Source: Stagnihabitans lacustris | GTDB taxonomy: Bacteria > Pseudomonadota > Alphaproteobacteria > Rhodobacterales > Rhodobacteraceae | Reading direction: 5' to 3' | Length of the DNA stretch: 64,000 bases | Assembly: GCF_025950525.1 (NCBI RefSeq) | Contig: NZ_JAPDGS010000003.1 | Span: forward strand, 248,001 to 312,000 | Part shown: positions 54,063 through 63,841 of the stretch, piece after piece | Position numbering within the stretch: position 1 is the stretch's first letter | Layout: every line of letters begins with the position of its first letter | The notes under the pieces: generated by a model | The model's input: the letters and a program-made list of their open reading frames with translations, nothing else | Database searches by the model: none | Told to the model about the DNA's origin: nothing | Translations under genes and position numbers: made by a program

Positions 54063-55274
54063 TCAGGCCTCGCGGGCGGCGGCGTTCTGGTCGATCAGAT
54101 AGCGTTGGGACAGGGGGATGGCCGCGGCCCCCAGCGACCGCGCTTGGGCACCAAGTGACCCTTCGCGCAGCAGGGGGGGGGCGATGCCCGACAGGTCCTG
54201 GCGAAGGAAGGCCTCTTGCGTGGCCGCAACCATCCGGGCGCGCACCCAGGTCGGCATCCAGCCGTCGATCAGCACCGATTCCAGCTCCAGCAGCGTCGCG
54301 GCCGACAGGATCGCGCCCGCCAGACCCTCGGCCGCCAAGGCGATCCAGCGGTCCAGCACCGCGTCCGACACGCGCCAGACCTCGGGCTGTTCCCAGATGT
54401 GGTCAGAGCTTTCGCCCGCCGCCTCCATCATCTCGGCCAGAACGGACAGCGAGGCGCTGTCGAAAAGCCTGCGCATCCGTCCATCGGGGCCCTGCACCGG
54501 CATGGGGCCGACGCCCGCCGCATTGCCCGTGCGCCCCAGATGCAGCTGGCCGTTCAGCACAAGCCCCCCGCCGATGAACGTGCCGAAGTAGAAATACAGG
54601 AAGTCCTTCGGCCGCTCTTTGGTGCCAAAGACCAGTTCGGCGCCACAGGCCGAGGTGGCGTCGTTTTGCACATAGACGGCCATGCCGGTCACGTCGGCCA
54701 ATTCGGCGCGCATGTCATGGTCGCGCCAACTGTCCATCTCGTCCTGGGGGGCGCCTAGCGCCTCGACCCAGGACCAAAGCTGAAAGGGCATCGCCACGCC
54801 CAGGCCCGCCACCCGGCTGCGCAAGTCAACTGGCAGGGTGGACAAAAGCCCGGGCAGGGCGCCCGCGACAAAGCCCACCACGGCTTGCGGCGTCGGATAG
54901 CGGTAGATGCGGCGGTGGGTCCCGCGCACCGTCCCCAGGAAATCGACCAGCACCAGATCGGCCGACCGCCGCCCGACCTTCAGCCCCAGAAAGAAGGCCC
55001 CATCGGCATCCAGCGACATCGGCACCGAGGGCTGGCCGATGCGACCGCGCACCGGTTCGCCCCGCATCAGAAGCCCGTCCTGTTCCAGCGCGCGCATGAT
55101 CACGCTGACGGTCTGGGCCGAAAGCCCGGTCATGCGGGCAATGTCGGATTTCGCAAGCGCGCCGTGCTGGCGGACCAAAGACAGCACCAGACGTTCGTTA
55201 TAGGCGCGCATCCCGGATTGGTTCGTGCCGCGCGGCGCCTCTTGTCGGTCGGTGGGCTCGGGTGTGTTCTGCAT
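54063..55274 (-). CDS. ROK family regulator of the frc locus (FrcR-like)
   Basis: A 403-residue ROK repressor: N-terminal winged HTH (LAKSDIARMTGLSAQTVSVIMRAL, about residues 40-63), then the ROK body with VQNDATSACGAELVFG and FGTFIGGGLVLNG. The Cys-rich zinc motif of sugar kinases is degenerate. Start ATG at 55274 has GAGGCGG; an ATG at 55298 overlaps the fucU gene. It follows fucU and is divergent from frcBCAK; the AT-rich palindrome at 55815-55835 is its likely operator. Confidence 0.86.
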   Translation of the reverse strand: MQNTPEPTDRQEAPRGTNQSGMRAYNERLVLSLVRQHGALAKSDIARMTGLSAQTVSVIMRALEQDGLLMRGEPVRGRIGQPSVPMSLDADGAFFLGLKVGRRSADLVLVDFLGTVRGTHRRIYRYPTPQAVVGFVAGALPGLLSTLPVDLRSRVAGLGVAMPFQLWSWVEALGAPQDEMDSWRDHDMRAELADVTGMAVYVQNDATSACGAELVFGTKERPKDFLYFYFGTFIGGGLVLNGQLHLGRTGNAAGVGPMPVQGPDGRMRRLFDSASLSVLAEMMEAAGESSDHIWEQPEVWRVSDAVLDRWIALAAEGLAGAILSAATLLELESVLIDGWMPTWVRARMVAATQEAFLRQDLSGIAPPLLREGSLGAQARSLGAAAIPLSQRYLIDQNAAAREA

Positions 55275-55281
55275 GGCCGCC

Positions 55282-55725
55282 TCAGGCCGGTCTTCCATTC
55301 GCGTCGATCACGCCTTTGCGCAGGATCACATTGGCGAACAAGGCGGATTCCGTCGTGGCGACGATGGTATGGGCCGCGCGGATGCGGGGGTAAAGATCGG
55401 CCCCCTTCAACGGCAGGACCGCAAAGCCCGGCGCCAGCGTGGCAATCGCCGCATCAAAGCCCTGGTGGAAATCGCCCGCCTGCGCCGGATCGTTGTTCAG
55501 CGCCGCCCGCATCACCGCATGGGGAACCGAACGGTCCAGCGGCATCACCGCCAGAATCGCCCGCACCAGATCCAGCGCCCCATGACCATCGGCCCGCACC
55601 AGACGGCGGGCATGTTCCTGCGCCGGGTAATTCGCATCGACCAGGGCGATTTCGTCGCCATGGCCCATGGACCGCAGCGTGAACAAAAGGTCAGGCCCCA
55701 AGATGGGCGGAATACCGATCAGCAT
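55282..55725 (-). CDS. fucU: FucU/RbsD family sugar mutarotase
   Basis: A 147-residue RbsD/FucU mutarotase: MLIGIPPILGPDLLFTLRSM opens the protein, followed by GHGDEIALVDANYPA with the catalytic His/Asp region, and ALFANVILRKGVI at the end. It interconverts sugar anomers so that the correct form reaches the kinase. ATG at 55725 after GGGGAC; a TTG four codons earlier is possible. First gene of the operon with the ROK regulator, divergent from the frc importer. Confidence 0.87.
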   Translation of the reverse strand: MLIGIPPILGPDLLFTLRSMGHGDEIALVDANYPAQEHARRLVRADGHGALDLVRAILAVMPLDRSVPHAVMRAALNNDPAQAGDFHQGFDAAIATLAPGFAVLPLKGADLYPRIRAAHTIVATTESALFANVILRKGVIDANGRPA

Positions 55726-55807
55726 CGAGGTCCCCAAGCTGTGAATCTCCTGCCGCCTCCTCCTCGAGCCAGCAAGATGGCGGCAGACTGCGGCGCCACC
55801 GCGCGAC

Positions 55808-55845
55808 TGTCAATAATAAATCACACTGATTTATTTATCTTGACG
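55808..55845. promoter_or_regulatory. ROK operator between divergent promoters
   Basis: AATAAATCA-CAC-TGATTTATT (55815-55835) is a perfect 9-bp inverted repeat, AT-rich like NagC/Mlc/XylR operators. It is flanked by an outward-facing TTGACA on the minus strand (55808-55813) and TTGACG on the plus strand (55840-55845). The -10 boxes are not clear. Binding should repress both fucU-ROK and frcBCAK. Confidence 0.65.
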
Positions 55846-55945
55846 AGGCTTTGGGAATCAGGTTTTCTGCCGCCATCGCCGGGGAGAGGGAGATCGCCCC
55901 GGGATGAACCGGACGACAAGTCCACATTCCTTGGGAGGAATATCC

Positions 55946-56956
55946 ATGACGTTCAAAGCCGCTCTTCTGGGCGCTGCTGCGCTTGCTCTGGTTGCAGGCT
56001 CTGCCTCGGCTGCCGACCTGGCCTGCCTGATCACCAAGAACAACACCAACCCCTTCTTCGTGAAGATGAAGGAAGGCGCCGAGAAGGCCGCCGCCGACGC
56101 CGGTCTGGACTTCCAGGCCTATGCCGGTGAAGTGGACGGCGACGCCGCCCCGCAGATCACCGCCGTCGAAAACTGCGTCACCGCTGGCGCCAAGGGCATC
56201 CTGATCACCCCATCGAACGACTCGGTCGGGCCGGCCCTGAAGGCCGCTCGTGAGGCTGGCATCCTGGTCATCGCTCTGGACACGCCCCTGGCGGACAAGG
56301 ACGCACAGGACATCACCTTTGCGACCGACAACTTCGAAGCAGGTCTGTTGATCGGCAAGTGGGCTGCTGCCCAGCTGGGCGACAAGGCGGCCACCGCCAA
56401 GATCGCGATGCTGGACATCAACAAGGACAACATCTCGGTCGACGTCGCCCGTGACACCGGGTTCCTGGTCGGCTTCGGCATCGAAGTTCCGGATCTGACC
56501 GTCATGGGTTCGGAAACCGATCCCCGCGTGATCGGCCACGAATCCTCGGGCGCCAACCCCGAAGGCGGCCAAAAGGGCATGGAAACCCTGCTGGCAAAAG
56601 ACCCCGACATCAACGTGGTCTACACGATCAACGAGCCCGCAGCCGAAGGCGCCTATCAGGCCTTGAAGGCCGCTGGCAAAGAAGGCCAAGCGCTGATCGT
56701 TTCGGTTGACGGCGGCTGCCCGGGCGTGGCCTCGGTCAAGTCGGGCGTCATCGGCGCGACCTCGCAGCAATACCCGCTGCTGATGGCGTCCAAGGGCATC
56801 GAGGCCATCGTGGCCTTCGCCAAAGACGGCACCAAGCCGGCCACGTCGGAAGGCCTGTCCTTCTTCAACACCGGTGTGAACCTTGTCACCGACAAGCCCG
56901 CCGAAGGCGTGCCGTCGATCGACTCGGCCAAGGGCACCGAGCTCTGCTGGGGCTAA
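55946..56956 (+). CDS. frcB: Fructose-type ABC transporter substrate-binding protein FrcB
   Basis: A 336-residue periplasmic-binding protein of the ribose-binding (CUT2) type with a signal peptide (FKAALLGAAALALVAGSASA). Characteristic segments: CLITKNNTNPFFVKMKEG, ILITPSNDSVGPAL, and FATDNFEAGLLIG. Gene order with the permease, ATPase and small kinase matches frcBCAK of Sinorhizobium meliloti, which takes up fructose, mannose and ribose. GGGAGGAA precedes the ATG. Two hairpins follow, consistent with high relative expression. Confidence 0.88.
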   Translation: MTFKAALLGAAALALVAGSASAADLACLITKNNTNPFFVKMKEGAEKAAADAGLDFQAYAGEVDGDAAPQITAVENCVTAGAKGILITPSNDSVGPALKAAREAGILVIALDTPLADKDAQDITFATDNFEAGLLIGKWAAAQLGDKAATAKIAMLDINKDNISVDVARDTGFLVGFGIEVPDLTVMGSETDPRVIGHESSGANPEGGQKGMETLLAKDPDINVVYTINEPAAEGAYQALKAAGKEGQALIVSVDGGCPGVASVKSGVIGATSQQYPLLMASKGIEAIVAFAKDGTKPATSEGLSFFNTGVNLVTDKPAEGVPSIDSAKGTELCWG

Positions 56957-56969
56957 GCCTGGTTTCAGC

Positions 56970-57022
56970 CAAGTCAGGCTCTCTGACTTGATTAATGGAA
57001 GGGCGAGGTTACTCTCGCCCTT
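56970..57022 (+). other. Two stem-loops between frcB and frcC
   Basis: CAAGTCAG/CTGACTTG (56970-56990) and AAGGGCGAG/CTCGCCCTT (56999-57022), neither followed by a long T-run. Likely partial termination or 3' mRNA protection after the binding-protein gene. Confidence 0.7.
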
Positions 57023-57048
57023 CTTCATACCGGGGGGGGAACCGTGCG

Positions 57049-58164
57049 ATGAGCAGTCCAGAGACACCGACCAAAACGATTTCCGATTTCGAGGCCAAGT
57101 TGGCCGAGGCCGACAAGACCGTCGCTCAGTTTCAGGCGGATGACCGGTCGACCTTCAACATCCTCAAAGGCGTGCTGCGGCGCAATCCGACGCTGATCCC
57201 GGCGGCGGTGCTGATCATCTCTTATCTGGCCTTTGGTCTGGCGGCTTTCGCCATGGATCATGGCAACTTTTTCCGCGGCACGGTCCTGTCGACGATCCTG
57301 CAGCAAATGACCGTCGTGGGCTTTATCGCCCTGGCGCAAACCCTGGTCATCCTGACCGCGGGCATCGAACTCTCGGTGGGCGAGATCCTGATCATGTCCG
57401 CCCTGATCATGGCAAACCTGGGCGTGAACCCGGAAAACCCCGAGGTTCCGGGTCTTGCCGCGCCCCTGGCCATCGCGGCGGGGGTTGGGATCGGCGCCTT
57501 GATGGGGCTGTTCAACGGTATTCTGATCACCAAGATCAAGCTGCCGCCCTTCATCGTGACGCTGGGGACGCTGTCGATCTTCCGCGCGCTGAAGCTGGCC
57601 TATTCCCATTCGGAATCGGTGCGCAATGTCGATATCGAGGCCAAGGCGCCGTCGCTGCTGTTCTTTGGCCAGGGCTTCAAGTTCGGCACGTTCAACGTGA
57701 CTTATGGCATGATCGGCCTGGTTCTTTTGGCCGCCGTGGTCTGGTTCGCGCTGAACCGCACCGCCTGGGGCCGCCATGTTCATGCGATTGGCGATGATCC
57801 GGATGCGGCGATGCTGTCGGGGATCAAGGTCGACCGCGTGTTGATCACGGTCTATACCGCCGCCGGTGCGATCTGTGGCCTGACCGCCTGGGTGGCGATT
57901 GGCCGTGTGGGCTCGGTCTCGCCGATTGCCTTCGGGGACATCAACCTGGCCTCGATCACGGCTGTGGTGATCGGCGGGACGTCCTTGTTCGGCGGGCGCG
58001 GATCTGTCGTCGGCGCGGTTCTGGGCGCCATCATCGTGCAGCTGTTCACCACGGGCCTGTCGGTCGCGGTGCGGGTGGACGACTATTGGCAAACCTTTGC
58101 GGCGGGCTGTCTGGTCATCGTCGCCGTGGCTTTGGATCAATATATGCGGAGGGCTTCGAAGTGA
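57049..58164 (+). CDS. frcC: Fructose-type ABC transporter permease FrcC
   Basis: A 371-residue CUT2-family permease with about ten hydrophobic helices after a long hydrophilic N-terminus (residues 1-50). The signature AIGDDPDAAMLSGI and GGTSLFGGRGSVVGA motifs match RbsC-like permeases. ATG at 57049; the stop overlaps the GTG start of frcA (GTGA). Confidence 0.9.
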   Translation: MSSPETPTKTISDFEAKLAEADKTVAQFQADDRSTFNILKGVLRRNPTLIPAAVLIISYLAFGLAAFAMDHGNFFRGTVLSTILQQMTVVGFIALAQTLVILTAGIELSVGEILIMSALIMANLGVNPENPEVPGLAAPLAIAAGVGIGALMGLFNGILITKIKLPPFIVTLGTLSIFRALKLAYSHSESVRNVDIEAKAPSLLFFGQGFKFGTFNVTYGMIGLVLLAAVVWFALNRTAWGRHVHAIGDDPDAAMLSGIKVDRVLITVYTAAGAICGLTAWVAIGRVGSVSPIAFGDINLASITAVVIGGTSLFGGRGSVVGAVLGAIIVQLFTTGLSVAVRVDDYWQTFAAGCLVIVAVALDQYMRRASK

Positions 58165-58940
58165 CCCAACCCATCATCAAAGCGCGTGGCCTGATGAAGC
58201 GTTATGGCACGGTTGTCGCCATGAACGGCTGCGATTTCGACCTTTACCCCGGCGAGATCCTGGGCGTGATCGGCGACAACGGGGCGGGCAAGTCGACCCT
58301 GATCAAGGCGCTTTCGGGCGCCGTCACCCCCGACCATGGCACGATCGAGCTGGAGGGGAAGGCCGTCCACTTCCGCGGTCCCGAAGAGGCACGCGGCGCG
58401 GGCATCGAGACGGTCTATCAGACGCTTGCCATGTCGCCGGCCTTGTCGATTGCGGACAACATGTTCCTGGGGCGTGAGTGGCGCAAGCCCGGTATCCTGG
58501 GCTCGGTCTTCCGCATGACGGACCGGGCGCGGATGAACGCCTTTGCCCGCGAAAAGCTGTCGGAACTGGGGCTGATGACGATCCAGAACATCAACCAGGC
58601 GGTGGAGACCCTCTCGGGTGGCCAACGTCAGGGGGTTGCCGTGGCGCGGGCTGCGGCCTTTGGGTCCAAGGTCGTGATCCTGGATGAACCGACGGCTGCC
58701 CTTGGCGTCAAGGAAAGCCGTCGCGTGCTGGAGCTGATCCAGGATGTCCGCAAGCGCGGCATCCCGATCATCCTGATCAGCCACAACATGCCGCATGTCT
58801 TCGAGGTCTGCGACCGCGTCCATGTGCATCGCCTTGGCCGCCGGCTCTGTGTGATCGACCCGAAGCAGCACTCGATGTCGGATGCGGTGGCCTATATGAC
58901 CGGGGCGAAAGTTCCCGATGGCGTGACCGAGGCCGCATGA
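58161..58940 (+). CDS. frcA: Fructose-type ABC transporter ATP-binding protein FrcA
   Basis: A 259-residue single-domain ATPase: Walker A GDNGAGKST, signature LSGGQRQGVAVARA, Walker B VVILDEPTAALG and LISHNMPHVF. Unlike RbsA it has only one ATPase domain, which is the FrcA hallmark. The GTG at 58161 overlaps the frcC stop and is preceded by GGAGGG; its stop overlaps frcK by ATGA. Confidence 0.9.
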   Translation: MTQPIIKARGLMKRYGTVVAMNGCDFDLYPGEILGVIGDNGAGKSTLIKALSGAVTPDHGTIELEGKAVHFRGPEEARGAGIETVYQTLAMSPALSIADNMFLGREWRKPGILGSVFRMTDRARMNAFAREKLSELGLMTIQNINQAVETLSGGQRQGVAVARAAAFGSKVVILDEPTAALGVKESRRVLELIQDVRKRGIPIILISHNMPHVFEVCDRVHVHRLGRRLCVIDPKQHSMSDAVAYMTGAKVPDGVTEAA

Positions 58941-59548
58941 CACCGCAAGCGCTGGCAGAACTGATCCTGGACCAGGCCAGCGCGAAAGAGGGCCGCTTCA
59001 TTGCGGCCCTCGCAGGGCCTCCGGGGGCGGGGAAATCGACCCTGGCCCAGGCGCTGGTGGGTCTGCTTGGCCCCTCGGCGCGGGTGGTGCCGATGGACGG
59101 CTTCCACTTCGACGACGCGATCCTGAACGCCCGGGGGATGCGCGCCCGCAAAGGCGCGCCCGAAACCTTTGACGTGGCGGGGTATCGCCATCTGCTGACC
59201 CGTCTGACCCAAGAGGACGAGGTGGCCATCCCGGTGTTTGACCGGTCTTTGGAACTGTCGCGCGGGTCGGCCGATCTGGTGACACAGGATCACCGCATCC
59301 TTGTGACCGAGGGAAATTACCTGCTGCTGGACGAAGCGCCCTGGACCGACTTGGCCGCCTTTTTTGACCTGACCGTGATGATCGACGTCCCCGAAGAGGA
59401 ACTGGACCGCCGCCTTCTGGCGCGCTGGGATTTTTACGGCAAGACGCCGGTCCAGGCGCGGGCCTGGATCGACGGCAACGACATGCCCAACATCCGCCGT
59501 GTCACCCGCGGCTCACGCGACCCGGATGTCACGATCCGCTGGGGCTAA
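58937..59548 (+). CDS. frcK: FrcK-like P-loop kinase
   Basis: A 203-residue kinase of the phosphoribulokinase/uridine kinase/pantothenate kinase superfamily: Walker A GPPGAGKST, VPMDGFHFDD with catalytic Asp and lid Arg residues in MRARKGAPETFD, and VTEGNYLLLDE. In frc operons this is FrcK, thought to phosphorylate the incoming sugar, although the substrate is not firmly proven. Its ATG overlaps the frcA stop. Confidence 0.86.
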   Translation: MTPQALAELILDQASAKEGRFIAALAGPPGAGKSTLAQALVGLLGPSARVVPMDGFHFDDAILNARGMRARKGAPETFDVAGYRHLLTRLTQEDEVAIPVFDRSLELSRGSADLVTQDHRILVTEGNYLLLDEAPWTDLAAFFDLTVMIDVPEEELDRRLLARWDFYGKTPVQARAWIDGNDMPNIRRVTRGSRDPDVTIRWG

Positions 59549-59609
59549 GGCCTCGTGGGGTTGACTTCGGCCCCATCGCGCCCCGACACAGGGGAAAACG
59601 GGGTTTCAG

Positions 59610-60209
59610 GTGCATCAAGGCTTTCCACCCGCCTATCGCGGCATGGTCGTGGGACTATTGGGCGGGTCGTTTGACCCGGCCCACGACGGCCATGTGCAGC
59701 TGACCCGCGAGGCGATGCGGCGGATCGGGCTGGACCGCGTCTGGTGGTTGGTGTCACCCGGCAATCCGTTGAAATCGCGGGCGCCTGCGCCGATGGCGGA
59801 CCGCATCGCCCGCGCCCGCGCCCTGATGGACGACCCCCGCGTCACCGTCACCGACCTGGAGGCGCGCTTGGGCACGCGGGCGACCGTGGACACGATCACA
59901 CGGCTTCAGGCGATTTATCCCGGTGTCACCTTTGTCTGGATCATGGGCGCCGACAACCTGGTGCAATTCCACCGCTGGTCGCGCTGGCGCCAGATCATGG
60001 GCCGCGTGCCGGTGGCCGTCATGGCGCGGCCCGGCGCGGGGCTTGCGGCGCGGCTGTCGGTGGCGGCGCGGGCCTATGCCCATGCCCGCGTGGCCCGTCC
60101 CGAAGCGTTGTTGCGCCCGGCCCCGGCCTGGTGTTTCATCAACATGCCGCTGAATGCGGCCTCATCGACCGCGATCCGGGCGCGGGGAGACTGGCGGGGG
60201 ACCAAATGA
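59610..60209 (+). CDS. nadD: Nicotinate-nucleotide adenylyltransferase NadD
   Basis: A 199-residue enzyme that makes deamido-NAD from nicotinate mononucleotide and [18 protein letters not shown] carries the nucleotidyltransferase HxGH-type site, and ASSTAIRAR at the end is the ISSTxIR motif. The GTG at 59610 gives the N-terminal extension common in Rhodobacterales; ATG at 59643 is an alternative. The stop overlaps dacB by ATGA. Confidence 0.92.
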   Translation: MHQGFPPAYRGMVVGLLGGSFDPAHDGHVQLTREAMRRIGLDRVWWLVSPGNPLKSRAPAPMADRIARARALMDDPRVTVTDLEARLGTRATVDTITRLQAIYPGVTFVWIMGADNLVQFHRWSRWRQIMGRVPVAVMARPGAGLAARLSVAARAYAHARVARPEALLRPAPAWCFINMPLNAASSTAIRARGDWRGTK

Positions 60210-61591
60210 CCCATCTGACACGACGCCTGGTTCTGGCCGGCATGGGAGCGGCCCTGGCGGCTCCGGCCTTGGCGCAGGGCGGGATCAAGGACCTGGTGGC
60301 CGCGGCGAAACTGTCGGGCACCACGGGGTTTGTCGTGGCCGATGTGCGCACGGGCCAGGTGGTCGAAAGCCTGAACGCGGGGGCCGAGGTGCCGCCCGCC
60401 TCGGTGGCCAAGGCCATCACGACGCTTTTCGCGCTGGACCATCTGGGCGACCACCGCTTTCGCACCCAGGTGCTTGCGACGGGGCCGGTGGTCAAGGGGC
60501 GGCTGAAGGGCGACCTGATCCTTTTGGGTGGGGCCGATCCGACGCTGGACACCGACGGGCTGGGCGACCTTGTGGCGCAGCTGGCGGGTCAGGTGAAAAA
60601 GGTCGAGGGGCGGTTCCTGGTCTGCGCCTCGGTTCTGCCGGAATTGGCCCGGATCACGGATGAGCAGCCCGAACAGGTGGGCTATAACCCCGGCATCTCG
60701 GCTTTGGGGTTGAATTACAACCGGGTCAGCTTTGAATGGGGCAAGGGCGGGGCCAATCCGCAGATGCTGGCACGGGGCGAACGCTATGTGCCCGAAGTCG
60801 CCGGGATCAAGGTCAAGCTGGCCGCGCGCGAGACCCCGGTTTTCAGCTATTCGGACAAGGGGGCCGAGACCTGGACCGTGGCGCAATCGGCGCTGGCCAA
60901 GGCGGGCAGCCGCTGGCTTCCGGTGCGCCATGTCGCCGATCACGCGGCCGAGGTCTTTGCCCGCCTGGCCTTGGCCCATGGCATCGACTTGGCCCCGCCA
61001 CAACGGATCGTGACCCTGCCCCAGGCCACGGTCCTGGCCGAACGCAAAAGCGATGCCTTGCCGGACATCCTGCGCGACATGCTGAAGTTTTCCACCAACA
61101 TCACCGCCGAGACGGTCGGTCTGGCCGCATCGGGGGCCGCGGATTTGCGCGGCTCGGCGGGGGCGATGACGGAATGGGCCAAGGGGACGCTGGGGATGCG
61201 GGGGCGGTTTGTCGACCACTCGGGCCTGGGCGCGGCCAGCCGCGTGACGCCCGAGGGCATGGTTCAGGCGCTGCTGGCCGGCGAGAGGCGCCAGCCGGGG
61301 CTGCGCGGGCTGTTAAAGGAACAGGGCGTGCTGGGCGCGGATGGCAAAAAGGCCAAGGGCGGCGCGGTGCGCTGTGTGGCCAAGTCGGGGACGCTGAACT
61401 TCGTGTCGGGCCTTGCGGGCTTCATCGAAAGACCGCAAGGCGACCTGTGCTTTGCGGTGTTCTCCGCCGATGTGGCGCGGCGCGAGGCCGTCCCCCTGGC
61501 CGAGCGTGAGGGCCCGCCTGGGGTCAAGACCTATCTTGGCCGCGCGCGCAACCTTCAGGCCGAGCTGATCGCCCGGTGGGCGGCGGTGTAA
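60206..61591 (+). CDS. dacB: D-alanyl-D-alanine carboxypeptidase/endopeptidase (PBP4, DacB)
   Basis: A 461-residue S13-family penicillin-binding protein. The signal sequence ([20 protein letters not shown]) has a twin arginine, so Tat export is possible. Catalytic motifs: SVAK (SxxK) near residue 67, STN (SxN) in FSTNITAE, and KSGT in the C-terminal part. It trims or cleaves peptidoglycan cross-links in the periplasm. ATG overlaps the nadD stop; two GTAGGG-type hairpins follow the gene. Confidence 0.92.
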   Translation: MTHLTRRLVLAGMGAALAAPALAQGGIKDLVAAAKLSGTTGFVVADVRTGQVVESLNAGAEVPPASVAKAITTLFALDHLGDHRFRTQVLATGPVVKGRLKGDLILLGGADPTLDTDGLGDLVAQLAGQVKKVEGRFLVCASVLPELARITDEQPEQVGYNPGISALGLNYNRVSFEWGKGGANPQMLARGERYVPEVAGIKVKLAARETPVFSYSDKGAETWTVAQSALAKAGSRWLPVRHVADHAAEVFARLALAHGIDLAPPQRIVTLPQATVLAERKSDALPDILRDMLKFSTNITAETVGLAASGAADLRGSAGAMTEWAKGTLGMRGRFVDHSGLGAASRVTPEGMVQALLAGERRQPGLRGLLKEQGVLGADGKKAKGGAVRCVAKSGTLNFVSGLAGFIERPQGDLCFAVFSADVARREAVPLAEREGPPGVKTYLGRARNLQAELIARWAAV

Positions 61592-61592
61592 A

Positions 61593-61648
61593 GGTGCGTG
61601 AGATCACGCACCCTACGCGATGCGGTAGGGTGTGTGCTTGCACGCACC
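61593..61648. repeat. Inverted pair of GTAGGG-linked hairpins
   Basis: GGTGCGTG-AGAT-CACGCACC followed by CTAC (61593-61615), then GTAGGGTGTGTG-CTTG-CACGCACC (61625-61648). The two copies face each other, in the convergent gap between dacB and the TerB-like gene; their last bases touch the TerB 3' side only. They may also serve as a bidirectional terminator. Confidence 0.75.
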
Positions 61649-61649
61649 G

Positions 61650-62075
61650 TTACGGCCGCAGATGCCGCACCCTGGCGCCCCATTCGATCGCGGCGGCGTG
61701 CAGGCGGTCGATGGACAGTTCTTCGCGGACCTCCTCCAGCATGTGCAATTCCGCCTCGCGCACCGACCCATCGGCCGAGGCCACATCACAGGCCAGCGCA
61801 TAGGCGGTCTCATACAGTTTCTCGGGCAGGCCATCGCGGATCAGGCCGAACAGGGCGGCCAACCCGTCCTCTTCCTCGAACAGGTCAAAGACGGTCTGGG
61901 CAATCACCCGGATTCGGTCGCCGTCATAATCGGAGAACACCGGCAGGTGGCCCACGATCTTCTGGATCGCCACCAGTTCAGAGGTCCGCATCTGTTCATC
62001 CGAGGCGGAAACCGCGATCATCACGGCGATCAGGGCATCCTGCGGAGAGAGCGAGGCAAGCATGGGTTCGGACAT
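61650..62075 (-). CDS. TerB-like protein
   Basis: A 141-residue all-helical, acidic protein resembling the TerB/DjlA N-terminal fold. The segment DVASADGSVREAELHMLEEV is characteristic, and the first helix pair (PQDALIAVMIAVSASDEQM) repeats a similar pattern. TerB proteins are linked to tellurite or stress responses and may bind metal, but no other ter genes are nearby. ATG at 62075 follows AAGGAA. Confidence 0.8.
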   Translation of the reverse strand: MSEPMLASLSPQDALIAVMIAVSASDEQMRTSELVAIQKIVGHLPVFSDYDGDRIRVIAQTVFDLFEEEDGLAALFGLIRDGLPEKLYETAYALACDVASADGSVREAELHMLEEVREELSIDRLHAAAIEWGARVRHLRP

Positions 62076-62173
62076 CGGGATTCCTTTGCATTTCCCTTAG
62101 AATATTGACGCCACCCCCCCTGTTCAATAGACGATGCCGCAGGGCGGCATGGGGCCGCCCATAGGAGATTGCG

Positions 62174-63754
62174 ATGACCGCCTTGCGCGATGCTGCGATG
62201 AAGTCGAAAGCCTGGCCCTTTGAAGAGGCACGGGCACTTCTGAAACGGGCAGAGGCCGGGGCGGCAAAGAAGGGCTATGTCCTGTTCGAGACCGGTTACG
62301 GCCCGTCAGGCCTGCCCCATATCGGCACCTTTGGCGAGGTCGCGCGGACGACGATGATCCGCCGGGCGTTTGAGGTGATCAGCGATATCCCGACGCGGTT
62401 GATCTGCTTTTCCGACGACCTGGACGGGATGCGCAAGGTGCCGGAGAACGTGCCGCAGCAAGAGTTGCTGAAGGCGAATATCCAAAAGCCGCTGACCTCG
62501 GTTCCCGATCCCTTCGGCCAATACGACAGCTTTGGCGGGCACAACAACGCCATGCTGCGGCGGTTCCTGGACACGTTCGGCTTTGAATACGAGTTCTATT
62601 CGGCCACCGAGTTCTATAAATCCGGCGCCTTTGACGACACCTTGCGGCTGGCGGCAGAGCGGTATGACGGGATCATGGCGATCATGCTGGCAAGTCTGCG
62701 CGAGGAACGCCAGCAGACCTATTCCTGCTTCCTGCCGATCCATCCCGAGACCGGCCGCGTCCTGTATGTGCCCATGAAAGAGGTCAACGCCAAGGACGGC
62801 ACGATCACTTTCGACGACGAGGATGGCCGCGAATGGACGCTTCCCGTCACCGGTGGCAATGTCAAACTGCAATGGAAGCCGGATTTCGGCGCGCGTTGGG
62901 CCGCTTTGGGCGTCGACTTCGAGATGTATGGCAAGGACCATTCCACCAACACGCCGATCTATGACGGCATCTGCGAGGTTCTGGGGGGCCGCAAGCCGAA
63001 CCATTTCAGCTATGAGCTGTTTTTGGACTTCGAAGGTCAGAAGATCTCGAAGTCCAAGGGCAACGGGCTGACGATCGACGAATGGCTGACCTATGCGGCC
63101 AGCGAAAGCCTGTCCTATTTCATGTATCAAAAGCCCAAGACGGCCAAAAGGCTGTGGTGGGATGTGATCCCCAAGGCGGTGGACGAATATCACCAACAGC
63201 TGCGGGCCTATCCGTCGCAAGACATCGACGCGCAGGTCAACAACCCGGTCTGGCACATCCATTCGGGCAATGTGCCCGAAAGCAAGATGGTGGTCAGCTT
63301 TGGGATGCTGTTGAACCTGGCCTCGGTGGCGGGGGCCAAGGATGCGGCGGGGCTTTGGGGCTTCATCAAGAAATATGCCCCCGATGCGTCGCCCGAGGCG
63401 AACCCCGATCTGGACGCTGCGGCGGGTCATGCGCTGGCCTATTTCAATGACAAGATCGCGCCCTCGCGCGTGTATCGCCTGCCGTCGGACAAGGAACGCG
63501 CCGCAATCCTGGACCTGCGGGGCCGGCTGGTGGCCTATGAAGGCGCGGCCGACGACGAGGCCTTGCAGAACATCTGCTATGCCGTTGGCAAGGAACATGA
63601 ATTCGAGCCGCTGCGGGATTGGTTCAAGGCCCTGTATGAGGTGCTGATGGGGGCGTCCGAAGGCCCGCGCTTTGGCGGGTTCATCGCCCTTTATGGCGTG
63701 GCCGAGACCGTGGCGCTTATCGACCGTGCCTTGGCCGGAGAGCTTTGCGCCTGA
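62174..63754 (+). CDS. lysS: Lysine--tRNA ligase, class I
   Basis: A 526-residue class I (archaeal-type) lysyl-tRNA synthetase. The HIGH-like motif is in [14 protein letters not shown] near residue 45 and the KMSKS-like motif is [10 protein letters not shown] near residue 290. It charges tRNA-Lys in the cytoplasm. Alphaproteobacteria commonly use this class I enzyme in place of the class II form. AGGAG precedes the ATG; a strong terminator follows the stop. Confidence 0.95.
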   Translation: MTALRDAAMKSKAWPFEEARALLKRAEAGAAKKGYVLFETGYGPSGLPHIGTFGEVARTTMIRRAFEVISDIPTRLICFSDDLDGMRKVPENVPQQELLKANIQKPLTSVPDPFGQYDSFGGHNNAMLRRFLDTFGFEYEFYSATEFYKSGAFDDTLRLAAERYDGIMAIMLASLREERQQTYSCFLPIHPETGRVLYVPMKEVNAKDGTITFDDEDGREWTLPVTGGNVKLQWKPDFGARWAALGVDFEMYGKDHSTNTPIYDGICEVLGGRKPNHFSYELFLDFEGQKISKSKGNGLTIDEWLTYAASESLSYFMYQKPKTAKRLWWDVIPKAVDEYHQQLRAYPSQDIDAQVNNPVWHIHSGNVPESKMVVSFGMLLNLASVAGAKDAAGLWGFIKKYAPDASPEANPDLDAAAGHALAYFNDKIAPSRVYRLPSDKERAAILDLRGRLVAYEGAADDEALQNICYAVGKEHEFEPLRDWFKALYEVLMGASEGPRFGGFIALYGVAETVALIDRALAGELCA

Positions 63755-63780
63755 GGCCGGGCCGCGCCGTGGAAAAATTC

Positions 63781-63809
63781 AAGGCCGCGTGAAACCACGC
63801 GGCCTTTTT
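63781..63809 (+). terminator. Rho-independent terminator after lysS
   Basis: AAGGCCGCGT-GAAACC-ACGCGGCCTT with a run of T immediately after, 26 bases past the lysS stop. Confidence 0.88.
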
Positions 63810-63841
63810 CTGCGTATCATCCTCATCAGATGGAGGTGACG

